This document shows, in pieces, positions 28,789 through 36,819 of a DNA stretch of 40,924 bases. Position 1 is the first letter of the stretch; every line of letters begins with the position of its first letter. The position numbers and the translations under genes are program-made. A model generated the notes under the pieces. It ran no database searches and was not told the DNA's origin. It saw nothing but the letters and a program-made list of their open reading frames with translations. Source of the DNA: SIG440 sp045532055. Lineage in GTDB: Bacteria; Bacillota; Clostridia; Monoglobales; Monoglobaceae. The stretch is from NCBI GenBank assembly GCA_045532055.1, contig JAZSFF010000043.1:1-40924 (forward strand). Reading direction: 5' to 3'.

Positions 28789-31407
28789 TTAAATTAAATC
28801 TTTCACCATATCAAGTGCTGTCTGAATTTTGGATGCATCTTTGCCTCCAGCCTGAGCACTGTCCGGCTTGCCGCCGCCACCGCCGCCGCAGGTCTTGGCA
28901 ACCTCACGAATAATGTTTCCTGCATGGGCACCCAATTTAACAGCCTCGGCTGTTGCCATTGAGATGATATTTACCTTTTCGTCGCTAGCTGATGCCAATA
29001 CAATAACCGCACAGTCCAGCTTTTGTTTCAGGTTATCACCTGCCGCACGAAGTGCGTTCATGTCAAGTCCGTCGGCAAGACGATGTGCAATAACCTTAAT
29101 TCCTTTTATAGTCACGGCGTTGTCAGCCAATTCGCCAACAGAACTATTTGCCATTTTGCTCTTAAGGCTCTCCAGTTCACGTTTAAGGTTTTTGTTCTCA
29201 TCAACCAATCCCTGAGCCTTTATTTCAACATCGTGTACTCCCGACTTGATTGTCTCTGCAATTTTTGCAACAGTCTCTTTTGCATCGTTCAATACATCAA
29301 GAACGCCAAAGCCTGTTACGGCCTCTATTCGACGCACTCCTGCTGCAACACCGCTCTCAGAAATAATCTTGAAGAGCCCTGCCTGTGCAGTGTTGGTAAG
29401 GTGTGTTCCTCCGCAGAATTCTACTGAATAGTCACCCATAGAAACAACTCTTACAACCGCGCCGTATTTTTCACCAAACTGTGCTGTTGCACCCAGTTTT
29501 TTCGCCTCGTCAATGGCAAGCTCCTGCACAACAATGGGCATGGCTTCAAGAATAGCTTTGTTTACTGATGTTTCCACAGCTTTGATTTCGTCGCCAGTCA
29601 TTGCCTCAAAGTGTGAGAAGTCAAATCTGAGACGCTTTGCTGTTACCTCAGAACCAGCCTGTGCAACATGGTTGCCCAGAACTTCTTTAAGTGCCTTGTG
29701 CAAAAGGTGTGTTGTGGAGTGATTGCGGCAGATTGACATTCTGTTCTCTTTGCAAACGGAAAGGGTGGCCATATCTCCTGCGGAGATTGAGCCTTCCTCA
29801 ACCTTTACCACGTGGAAGTAAACTCCGTCACCGTTTTTCTTGGTATCAACAACCTTTGCTTTGCCGCCTTTGGTGCAAATTTCACCTATGTCGCCTGCCT
29901 GTCCGCCCATTTCAGCATAGAAAGGAGATTTCTCAACAACAACAATTCCTTCATCCCCTGAGCCTATTGCCTCAACCTGATTGTTGTCGCATACAATTCC
30001 TACAATCTTGCTTTCTGCTGTAAGATTGTCGTAACCAACAAATTCTGTTGCATCTGCCTTGATATTGACAGCACTGTCATCATCCCAGCTTGAGCCGTCT
30101 TTTCGGTTGGCTCTTGCTGTATCCTTTTGATTTTTGAGTTCCTTGTCAAAGCCCTCACGGTCCACATTGATTCCTTGCTCTTCACAAATCTCAACTGTCA
30201 GGTCGATGGGGAACCCGTAAGTATCATTGAGCTTGAAAGCGTCTTTGCCCTCCAAAGTATCCTTGCCCTGAGCTTTGGTTTCCTCGATATAAGTATTCAG
30301 GATTGCAAGACCGCCCTCAATAGTCTTTGAGAACTTTTCTTCTTCAATTCTGATAACCTTTTTGATATATTCTCTCTTTTCGTCAAGCTCGGGGTAACCC
30401 TGCTTTGACGAATCAATAACGGTGTCTGCCACTGTATAAAGGAATTCGCCCTTTATATCAAGGAGTCTGCCGTGTCTTGCTGCGCGTCTGAGCAGTCGTC
30501 TGAGGACATAACCTCTGCCCTCGTTTGACGGAATAACACCATCGGATACCATCATTACAGTGCTGCGGATGTGGTCGGTTATAACACGGAGCGAAACGTC
30601 TGTTTTCTCGTCTTTTTTATATTCAACACCTGCAATACGGCAGATATGCTTCATGGTATTCTGAACAGTATCAACTTCAAAGAGGTTGTTTACACCCTGC
30701 ATGATGCAGGCAAGTCTCTCAAGACCCATACCTGTGTCAATGTTGGGGTTTGCCAGACGGTTGTAGTTGCCGTCCTCGTCCTTGTCAAACTGGGTAAACA
30801 CCAGATTCCACACTTCCATAAATCTGTCACAGTCACAGCCCAGTTTGCAGTCAGGCTTGCCGCAACCACATTCAACACCACGGTCAACATGAATTTCGGA
30901 ACAAGGGCCGCAAGGACCTGTGCCATGTTCCCAGAAGTTGTCCTCTTTGCCCATTTTAACAACTCTTTCGGGGTTTACACCAACTTCGTTTACCCATATA
31001 TCCCTTGCTTCGTCGTCCTCTTCATACACAGTAATCCACAGGACTTCTTCTGGGATTTCCATAACTTTGGTCAAAAATTCCCATGCCCAGTTGATTGCTT
31101 CACGCTTGAAGTAGTCACCAAAAGAAAAGTTACCCAGCATTTCAAAGAAGGTGCCGTGTCTTGCGGTTTTGCCCACGCATTCAATATCAGGGGTTCTGAT
31201 ACACTTCTGGCAGGTTGTAACCCTTTTTCTTGGTGGCACTTCCGCACCAGTGAACCATTTTTTCATTGGTGCCATGCCTGAATTGATAAGCAAAAGACTT
31301 GCATCGTTCTTTGGTACAAGCGAAAAGCTGTCCAGCCTCAAACAATCTTTTGACTCAAAAAAAGAAAGGTATTTTTCTCTTATTTCATTTAATCCCATGT
31401 TTTTCAT
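28789..31407 (-). CDS. alaS: Alanyl-tRNA synthetase
   Basis: This 872-residue enzyme charges tRNA-Ala. The class II core spans the first half (HGTFFEMLGNFSFGDYFKREAI; GRGYVLRRLLRRA). The editing domain has HSTTHLLHKAL and CGGTHLTNT (zinc-type His/Cys set). The C-terminal DHHA1-type region ends in CGGGGGGKPDSAQAGG. Full family length, with no truncation. Two start codons (31407, 31398) lie close together; I keep 31407. The promoter at 31494-31522 gives an ~80-nt leader, in which I see no T-box or other obvious regulatory RNA. It is first in the unit with hinT and gltA. Confidence 0.97.
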   Translation of the reverse strand: MKNMGLNEIREKYLSFFESKDCLRLDSFSLVPKNDASLLLINSGMAPMKKWFTGAEVPPRKRVTTCQKCIRTPDIECVGKTARHGTFFEMLGNFSFGDYFKREAINWAWEFLTKVMEIPEEVLWITVYEEDDEARDIWVNEVGVNPERVVKMGKEDNFWEHGTGPCGPCSEIHVDRGVECGCGKPDCKLGCDCDRFMEVWNLVFTQFDKDEDGNYNRLANPNIDTGMGLERLACIMQGVNNLFEVDTVQNTMKHICRIAGVEYKKDEKTDVSLRVITDHIRSTVMMVSDGVIPSNEGRGYVLRRLLRRAARHGRLLDIKGEFLYTVADTVIDSSKQGYPELDEKREYIKKVIRIEEEKFSKTIEGGLAILNTYIEETKAQGKDTLEGKDAFKLNDTYGFPIDLTVEICEEQGINVDREGFDKELKNQKDTARANRKDGSSWDDDSAVNIKADATEFVGYDNLTAESKIVGIVCDNNQVEAIGSGDEGIVVVEKSPFYAEMGGQAGDIGEICTKGGKAKVVDTKKNGDGVYFHVVKVEEGSISAGDMATLSVCKENRMSICRNHSTTHLLHKALKEVLGNHVAQAGSEVTAKRLRFDFSHFEAMTGDEIKAVETSVNKAILEAMPIVVQELAIDEAKKLGATAQFGEKYGAVVRVVSMGDYSVEFCGGTHLTNTAQAGLFKIISESGVAAGVRRIEAVTGFGVLDVLNDAKETVAKIAETIKSGVHDVEIKAQGLVDENKNLKRELESLKSKMANSSVGELADNAVTIKGIKVIAHRLADGLDMNALRAAGDNLKQKLDCAVIVLASASDEKVNIISMATAEAVKLGAHAGNIIREVAKTCGGGGGGKPDSAQAGGKDASKIQTALDMVKDLI

Positions 31408-31493
31408 AGTTTTCCGTTGCCTTTCCGTATATAAATTTTATCAGTTGCTGTGAAAATTGATTATATCGCATAAATATCTTATTATATCATACA

Positions 31494-31522
31494 ATTTTAC
31501 CATTTTTTTGTGGATTAGTCAA
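31494..31522 (-). promoter_or_regulatory. Promoter of alaS
   Basis: Minus-strand TTGACT (31517-31522), 17-bp spacer, TAAAAT (31494-31499) preceded by TGG. The remaining gap up to 31615 holds no recognisable gene. Confidence 0.75.
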
Positions 31523-31614
31523 GCCTTTTGTACCTTTTATCCCCTCTACTTCGCCGAGACATTCAAGTGAATTGCCAATATTACCCACAGGAAGTATAAA
31601 AATTGGTTGTAAAA

Positions 31615-31643
31615 TAAAAAAGAGTCGAAAGGCGACTCTTTTT
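31615..31643. terminator. Terminator of the SDR-queT unit (bidirectional)
   Basis: AAAAAGAGTCG/CGACTCTTTTT with loop AAAGG, T-tracts on both strands. Confidence 0.9.
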
Positions 31644-31649
31644 GTTTTG

Positions 31650-32132
31650 TTATTTCAACAAGCGTGAGGTTCGTTTTAAACCAAGCATCAGGGCGTAGCC
31701 CAAAATTCCGCAAGAAACCATCTCGCCAATCCCTACGGTCAGCATAAAATACCAGACAGAACCCTGAAATCCGTATGCAAACGCGAGAATAAAGGGGATA
31801 ATAAGGGTGTTGGCAATTATAGGGGGGAGTGGTGCAAGAAATTTGTATTTCCTCAGAAGATAGGTGAATACTGCCCCGAGCAGTGTGGCAAGGCTTCCAA
31901 AAATAGTGTCAAGGATGATGCTTCCTGTGATTAGATTTGCCAACAGGCAGCCCACAAAGAGTCCGGGGACGGCTGAGGGGATAAATGCCGGCAGAACGGT
32001 AAGGGCCTCAGAAAATCTTATCTGGATTACACCGCTTGAAAGGCCCAGCAGACTTGAAACAAAGGTCAATACCACATACAATGCGGCGATACATGAGCTT
32101 TGCACCCAAAATCTCGTTTTTTTGTTTTTCAT
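31650..32132 (-). CDS. queT: QueT family queuosine-precursor transporter
   Basis: This 160-residue membrane protein has about five or six helices and the QueT pattern: ALYVVLTFVSSLLG, IQIRFSEALTVLPAF, GCLLANLITGSIILDTIFGSLATLLGAVFTYLLRK, IIANTLIIPFILAFAYG. QueT is the substrate (S) component of ECF-type transporters for queuosine precursors (preQ0/preQ1). A preQ1-I-type riboswitch sits directly upstream and covers its ribosome site, which strongly supports the call. No ECF A/A'/T genes are close, so it should use shared energising units. It is second after the SDR gene. Confidence 0.92.
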   Translation of the reverse strand: MKNKKTRFWVQSSCIAALYVVLTFVSSLLGLSSGVIQIRFSEALTVLPAFIPSAVPGLFVGCLLANLITGSIILDTIFGSLATLLGAVFTYLLRKYKFLAPLPPIIANTLIIPFILAFAYGFQGSVWYFMLTVGIGEMVSCGILGYALMLGLKRTSRLLK

Positions 32133-32141
32133 AAGTTTTTT

Positions 32142-32185
32142 CTCCTTAGTTTTGTTTTAAGTGAGGATGGTTTCGAACTCACTTT
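32142..32185 (-). promoter_or_regulatory. preQ1 class I riboswitch before queT
   Basis: On the minus strand AGTGAG/CTCACT (plus 32178-32183/32160-32165) closes a loop containing TTCGAAACCAT. An A-rich strand ends in ACTAAGGAG, the typical pseudoknot strand fused to the Shine-Dalgarno. That is the layout of translational preQ1-I switches. It begins only a few bases after the SDR stop codon, so it lies inside an operon mRNA. Confidence 0.8.
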
Positions 32186-32188
32186 AAA

Positions 32189-32938
32189 TTATTTTTTGCA
32201 GCTTTGCAGTCTATAGGATATTCTGAGAAGCAATTTGGTGGGGACAAGGCGGCAGAGGAAGATTCCCAGCTTTATCAACAGACCGGGGGCTACAATTAAT
32301 TTGTTTTTGAACATTTTTTCCAGGGCATATCCTGCCACAAACTCGCTCGTATGACCATTTATAATAAACGAAACATCTGCCCGGGTGTTGAACTCGGTGT
32401 CAACAGGACCGGGGCACAGGACAGATATGTGGACATTGCTTTTTTTGCGTCGTAATTCCTCGCTGAGAGCGGTGCTCAACCGCATAACATATGCCTTTGT
32501 GGAGTAATAGGTTGACATAAGGGGTCCGGACAGAAACGCCGCAACAGATGCTACGTTCATTATATATCCGGAATCTTTTGCCTCAAAATCCTTTAGAAAG
32601 AGTTTGGTCAGGATATGTACTGCCTTTATATTTAGGTCAATCATATTAAGTTCGGTTTCAAGGGGCACATCAGAGGAAAGTCCGTAGGAGCCAAAACCTG
32701 CATTATTGATGAGTATGTCGATGTTCTTGTCCTTTGTGGTTTCATATAGCGTGCGGCAGTTACCCTCATCTGATAAATCGAGGGAAATTATTTCCGGCTT
32801 GTCGTCAAGTTCTGCTTTCAGGGTTTCAAGAAGTTCAAGGTTTCTTGCCACAAGAACAAGCTCAATGTTTTGTCTGTGAAGAATCCTTGCTATATCCCTG
32901 CCAATGCCTGTGCTGGCACCTGTTATTAATGCCCTCAT
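32189..32938 (-). CDS. SDR-family short-chain dehydrogenase/reductase
   Basis: This 249-residue oxidoreductase begins MRALITGASTGIGRDIAR (TGxxxGxG cofactor loop), has NNAGFGSYG, catalytic Ser131 (NVASVAAF), Tyr144 and Lys148 (YYSTK), and a C-terminal part after GPVDTEFNTRA. It is of the classical SDR type with some resemblance to DltE/YqjQ-like members. Substrate unknown. ATG 32938 with GAGGTG fits better than the longer frame upstream. The promoter at 32971-32999 drives SDR-queT; SDR and queT share a transcript, but no functional link is obvious. The end of the protein is basic and hydrophobic (ISYRLQSCKK). Confidence 0.9.
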   Translation of the reverse strand: MRALITGASTGIGRDIARILHRQNIELVLVARNLELLETLKAELDDKPEIISLDLSDEGNCRTLYETTKDKNIDILINNAGFGSYGLSSDVPLETELNMIDLNIKAVHILTKLFLKDFEAKDSGYIMNVASVAAFLSGPLMSTYYSTKAYVMRLSTALSEELRRKKSNVHISVLCPGPVDTEFNTRADVSFIINGHTSEFVAGYALEKMFKNKLIVAPGLLIKLGIFLCRLVPTKLLLRISYRLQSCKK

Positions 32939-32970
32939 AAAGTTTACACCTCGTTTTAGTTTGTGCAAGG

Positions 32971-32999
32971 AGTATAACACATCATGCAACTTATGTCAA
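32971..32999 (-). promoter_or_regulatory. Promoter of the SDR-queT operon
   Basis: Minus-strand TTGACA (32994-32999), 17-bp spacer, TATACT (32971-32976) preceded by TGT. Its -35 abuts the palindrome at 33000-33029. Confidence 0.8.
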
Positions 33000-33029
33000 A
33001 TTCTTGGCAAAAAAGCAGTTGCCAAGAAT
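33000..33029. promoter_or_regulatory. Perfect palindrome between divergent SDR and phosphofructokinase promoters
   Basis: ATTCTTGGCA (33000-33009) and TGCCAAGAAT (33020-33029) are perfect 10-bp arms with a 10-bp spacer. The right arm overlaps the phosphofructokinase -35, and the left arm touches the SDR -35. A shared repressor could control both. Confidence 0.7.
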
Positions 33030-33047
33030 GTGAAACGATGATATAAT
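33019..33047 (+). promoter_or_regulatory. Promoter of the phosphofructokinase gene
   Basis: TTGCCA (33019-33024, inside the palindrome), 17-bp spacer, TATAAT (33042-33047). The start site near 33054 rules out the upstream ATG at 33051 as translation start. Confidence 0.75.
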
Positions 33048-33089
33048 AAAATGAAATTAGGAAACAAAGGCTTAAAGGGAGTGTATATT

Positions 33090-34319
33090 TTGAAAAATCT
33101 GTTGGTTATTCAGTCAGGCGGACCAACCGCGGTTATAAACGCATCGTTGGCGGGTGTTATACGTGGTGGCTTTGACCATGCTGACAAAATCGGAAAGGTT
33201 TATGGCGGTCTTTTTGGAATTGAGGGTGTAGAAGAGGAGAGGATTGTGCCTTTGGAAAGATTTAAGGATGGGGAGCTTATTGAACTCCTCAAACAGACGC
33301 CGTCTTCATACCTTGGCTCTTGCCGCAAAAAACTCCCCTCGCTTGAGGGTGACAGAGAGTTTTTTGACAGAATTTTTGAAGTTTTCAGGAAATATGATAT
33401 AGGCTATTTCTTTTGCATAGGTGGCAATGATTCCATGGATACTGTGGACAAGCTAAGCCGATATGCAGCGGAGATTGGTTCGGATGTAAGGGTTGTTGGC
33501 ATTCCCAAAACTATTGACAATGATTTGGCACTTACCGACCACACACCGGGGTATGGTTCTTCTGCAAAGTTTATTGCGAATTCCATGCGCCAGCTTAAAA
33601 AAGATGTTGAAGTTTACAAAATGCCATCGGTGATTGTCCTTGAGGCAATGGGCAGAAATGCGGGCTGGTTGGCAGCGGCGGCGGCTTTGGCAAATGACAG
33701 CACAACAAGGGCGGCGGATATTATCTGTCTGCCGGAGGTTGCTTTTGACCTTGACGCTTTCCTTGCCAAGGTGGAAAAGGTGAGCCGTGAACAAGGGACG
33801 GTCATGATTTCGGTGTCAGAGGGTATTCGTGACAAAGACGGCAATTATATAATGGAAAATACAGGTGTACTTAAAAGAAAGAATGATAAATTTGGGCATG
33901 CGGCACTTGGTGGTGTAGGACAGACCATACGTGACAGTATTGCCACAGAACTGGGCCTGAAAGTCAGGTCAATAGAGCTGAGCACCCTCCAAAGATGCTG
34001 GGCGAGTGGCACATCCCTTTGCGATGTAAACGAAGCCTTTGATGCGGGATATAAAGGAGTTGGATATGCCTGTGACGGACTCACAGGCGTGGTGCCGGGC
34101 TTCAAGCGAATAGCTGATGCCCCATATAAAATAGAAATTATACCGTACGATGTAAAGGATATTGCAAATGTAGAGAAAAAAATTCCAAAGGTAATGATTT
34201 CATATGATGGATTTGGGGTAACTGATGAATTTATAAAATATGCTATGCCCCTTATCGAGGGCGAGCCTCAAATCATATACAAGAATGGTCAACTTCAGTT
34301 TGCACCCAAAGTTTGGTAA
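33090..34319 (+). CDS. PPi-type 6-phosphofructokinase
   Basis: This 409-residue enzyme phosphorylates fructose 6-phosphate. VIQSGGPTAVIN starts the fold. GGNDSMDT (about 111-118) replaces the ATP-type GGDGS. IPKTIDNDL has Lys140 where ATP-dependent enzymes have Gly (PGTIDND). Both features mark the pyrophosphate-using class, which allows reversible glycolysis without ATP. I start at TTG 33090 after AAGGGAG; the ATG at 33051 lies upstream of any mRNA from the mapped promoter. It is monocistronic with a strong terminator. The phosphoryl donor is inferred from motif residues only. Confidence 0.9.
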   Translation: MKNLLVIQSGGPTAVINASLAGVIRGGFDHADKIGKVYGGLFGIEGVEEERIVPLERFKDGELIELLKQTPSSYLGSCRKKLPSLEGDREFFDRIFEVFRKYDIGYFFCIGGNDSMDTVDKLSRYAAEIGSDVRVVGIPKTIDNDLALTDHTPGYGSSAKFIANSMRQLKKDVEVYKMPSVIVLEAMGRNAGWLAAAAALANDSTTRAADIICLPEVAFDLDAFLAKVEKVSREQGTVMISVSEGIRDKDGNYIMENTGVLKRKNDKFGHAALGGVGQTIRDSIATELGLKVRSIELSTLQRCWASGTSLCDVNEAFDAGYKGVGYACDGLTGVVPGFKRIADAPYKIEIIPYDVKDIANVEKKIPKVMISYDGFGVTDEFIKYAMPLIEGEPQIIYKNGQLQFAPKVW

Positions 34320-34332
34320 AATACAAATATAT

Positions 34333-34367
34333 ACCCCACGCAATGTACTTTGCGTGGGGTAATTTTT
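34333..34367. terminator. Bidirectional terminator
   Basis: ACCCCACGCAA (34333-34343) pairs perfectly with 34350-34360, then AATTTTTT. It ends the phosphofructokinase gene and the convergent SLH-protein gene. Confidence 0.88.
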
Positions 34368-36130
34368 TACAGCAATTCTGATAATTTGTTCAAAAAGACC
34401 GCCGTTTCAGCACGGGTGGCGAAACCCTGAGGTTTAAACTCACCAGTTTCATAACCATTCAAAAGACCCATGTCAACCATTGCCTTTATAGGTGTCAGGG
34501 CATATTCTGAAATGTTTGCCGCATCAGAAAACTTATTTGAAAGATTAAAGCTTTCATCAAAGTTCAGTTTATTTTCTTTTTCCAAAAGGCGGCATACCAG
34601 GGTTGCCATATCTTCGCGGGTTATGTTGCCTTTTGGGTCAAAGATTTTGCCGTCACGCCCATTGGTTATGCCAAGGGCTTTTGCGATGCCGATTTCTTTG
34701 TAGAAATACTGGTCCGGGAGCACATCTTCAAAATTATCGTTCACATCAGCCGTTTTGCCTAAGATACGTACAAGCATCAGGGTGAAGTCGGCACGATTTA
34801 CCTGTCTTGCACACCCAAAGGTGCCATCACCCATACCATTTACTACGCCCTTTTTGTGGAGTGCTGTTATAGCATCCTCTGCCCAGGGGTATGAGGGAAG
34901 GTCTGAAAAAAGCGGCAGTTCGCCGGAGTTTGCGGCTTTTACAAAGTCGGTAAGGGGTTGGGATTTTAAAACGCTGCCAAGGCGGTAGTGGGAATACCCT
35001 ATGCAGTTTTCTAAGTTTGACATAAGCTGGAATTGTTGATTAAGTTCGGAGATTCCTTTTTCGCCATACCACACCGAGGCGGCACTGGTTTCGTCTGCAG
35101 TTTTGTACACCCCTTGGCCAATACAAAGGGAAACTTTTGTGCCGGACACGACGGAATCCCACCATTTTGCCACTGTTTCAAAGTCTGCTGCCGAATTTCC
35201 TATGTTCCAGTAAATCTGAGGGATTATCCAGTCAATCAACTCATCTTTTACCCACTGTTTTGTGTCAGCATAATAATCAAAGTATGCCTGAACACCTTTG
35301 GTTTCGCTGCCGTCGGGATGGGATTCTTTGTTTGCCCATATTCCGCAAGGACTGACTGAAAAAACTACTCCGGGGTGGGTGCTTTTGAGCATAGAATTTA
35401 TGTCTTTTATCAGAGTTGTTGTGTTGTTTCTGCGCCAATCTCCTATATCCGAAAATCCGCCGCCGTATTTAGTGAAGGTTTCGTTGTCGGGAAATGAACT
35501 GTCCGGATAAAAGTAATCGTCAATATGTATTCCGTCAACCTTATAGTTTTTTACGATTTCACCTATTCCGTCAACAACTAATTTGGTCGCTTCCGGCTCA
35601 CCAGGGTTGAGATAAAGCTTGCCGTCGGTATGCTTGATTATCAAATGAGGGTGAGTTTTTGCAATGCTGCTTTCAGGCAGGGTTTGGCTTTCATTGGCGG
35701 AGGCGGTTATACGATATGGGTTAATCCATGCGTGGAAGGCAAGTCCTCGTTTGTGTGTTTCGGATATAAGATACTCAAGGGGGTCAAATCCGTTCAGTGG
35801 AGATTGACCTCCGTTTCCGGTGAGATACTTTGACCAGGGGAATATGTTGGAGCGATAAAACGCATCTCCTGATGGACGCACCTGAAAGAAAAGGGTGTTG
35901 TAACCCAAAGACTGAATATTGTTCAATAAATCGTCTGCCTGCGCCTTGAGGATATCGGGAGAAACAGAGGGAGTCAGGGGATAGTCAAGGGAGAAAACAG
36001 TGGCTACCCAGACTCCGCGGACTTCTTCCGCCTTTGCGTTTACGTGACCCGCGCCCTTTTGAGGCAGCAGAGAATTCATGGTGCAAAACAGACCAATGAG
36101 GATACAAATATATTTGAATGTTTTTGTCAT
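34367..36130 (-). CDS. Glycoside-hydrolase-like (GHL10/DUF187) protein with C-terminal SLH domains
   Basis: This 587-residue secreted protein begins with a hydrophobic signal segment (about 6-22). Its TIM-barrel-like GHL10 domain (about 36-400) has EVRGVWVATVFSLDYP, LGYNTLFFQVRPSGDAFY, LAFHAWINPYRI, VDGIHIDDYFYP and LIDWIIPQIYWNIG. Three S-layer-homology repeats follow (about 415-587; e.g. WAEDAITALHKKGVVNGMGDG, FDPKGNITREDMATLVCRLL), which anchor it to the cell wall. It is likely an envelope glycan-processing enzyme; activity is unproven. I start at ATG 36130, because AAGGCGG lies 8 nt upstream; the longer frame runs through that site. Confidence 0.9.
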   Translation of the reverse strand: MTKTFKYICILIGLFCTMNSLLPQKGAGHVNAKAEEVRGVWVATVFSLDYPLTPSVSPDILKAQADDLLNNIQSLGYNTLFFQVRPSGDAFYRSNIFPWSKYLTGNGGQSPLNGFDPLEYLISETHKRGLAFHAWINPYRITASANESQTLPESSIAKTHPHLIIKHTDGKLYLNPGEPEATKLVVDGIGEIVKNYKVDGIHIDDYFYPDSSFPDNETFTKYGGGFSDIGDWRRNNTTTLIKDINSMLKSTHPGVVFSVSPCGIWANKESHPDGSETKGVQAYFDYYADTKQWVKDELIDWIIPQIYWNIGNSAADFETVAKWWDSVVSGTKVSLCIGQGVYKTADETSAASVWYGEKGISELNQQFQLMSNLENCIGYSHYRLGSVLKSQPLTDFVKAANSGELPLFSDLPSYPWAEDAITALHKKGVVNGMGDGTFGCARQVNRADFTLMLVRILGKTADVNDNFEDVLPDQYFYKEIGIAKALGITNGRDGKIFDPKGNITREDMATLVCRLLEKENKLNFDESFNLSNKFSDAANISEYALTPIKAMVDMGLLNGYETGEFKPQGFATRAETAVFLNKLSELL

Positions 36131-36152
36131 AGTGTTTACCGCCTTTCGATTT

Positions 36153-36181
36153 TTCACGGTTTAAAAGTTTTTACATAATAT
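36153..36181 (+). promoter_or_regulatory. Possible promoter of the superoxide dismutase gene
   Basis: TTCACG (36153-36158), 17-bp spacer, TAATAT (36176-36181). The -35 is weak. Confidence 0.4.
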
Positions 36182-36220
36182 ATAAGGATATTTGTTTAGC
36201 GGAAAGGAGCGGAGCAATTT

Positions 36221-36691
36221 ATGCTTAAAGTTTATGATGCCATAGCTGATATTTATGGCAGTGACCTTGCCCCGAATGTGCATGGAACAGTGAAGTTCCT
36301 TGGAATTGCAGATGGGTGCTGGGTGGAAGCAGAAATTTTTGGGCTTCCTGATTTCAGCGAGGCGTTGGAGAATTCTCCCCAGACAGGACCCTTTGGGTTT
36401 CACATACATGAGAGGGATACCTGTGGCAATGTTCATGGCGACACACCCTTTGAGGCGGCAGGGGGACACTGGAATCCCGATGGTGAACCTCATGGAAACC
36501 ATGCGGGAGATTTTCCTGTTTTGTTTTCCAATGGGGGCACAGCCAAGATGCTGTTTTTTACCGACAGGTTTTTCCCTGATGACGTTGTTGGGAGGTCGGT
36601 GGTCATCCATCAATCTCCCGATGACTATGTAACCCAGCCCTCTGGCAGCGGTGGCAAGCGCATTGCCTGTGGCAGTATTGTAAGGGCGTAA
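36221..36691 (+). CDS. Cu/Zn superoxide dismutase-family protein lacking a signal peptide
   Basis: This 156-residue protein keeps all the metal ligands of Cu/Zn SOD: His61 and His63 (GFHIHE), His83 (GGHWNP), His91, His94 and Asp97 (HGNHAGDFP), His130 (VVIHQSPDDY). It also has the active-site Arg147 and a likely disulfide pair Cys68-Cys150. It should convert superoxide to hydrogen peroxide. Unlike most bacterial SodC proteins, there is no signal peptide or lipobox, so it appears to be cytosolic, or is exported by another route. GGAG-rich sequence precedes ATG 36221. A convergent gene (ytvI) lies beyond a bidirectional terminator. Confidence 0.92.
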   Translation: MLKVYDAIADIYGSDLAPNVHGTVKFLGIADGCWVEAEIFGLPDFSEALENSPQTGPFGFHIHERDTCGNVHGDTPFEAAGGHWNPDGEPHGNHAGDFPVLFSNGGTAKMLFFTDRFFPDDVVGRSVVIHQSPDDYVTQPSGSGGKRIACGSIVRA

Positions 36692-36770
36692 AAATATATA
36701 ATCTTATTTTAGACCATATTGCCCTTTGGGTCAAGGCGTAAATTGTCGGGTTTTAGGTCTGGGCACATAA

Positions 36771-36804
36771 AAAAAGGGACGGTCTTTTTTTGACCGTTCC
36801 TTTT
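36771..36804. terminator. Bidirectional terminator
   Basis: AAAAAGGGACGGTC (36771-36784) pairs with GACCGTTCCTTTT (36792-36804) across a loop of Ts; it can end the sodC-like gene and ytvI. Confidence 0.78.
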
Positions 36805-36819
36805 GCTTTTGCCCAAAAA

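Noticed and set aside
31520..31612. Stop-free minus-strand frame upstream of the alaS promoter
   Set aside because: About 38 codons without a start codon or ribosome site and no recognisable family; probably chance.
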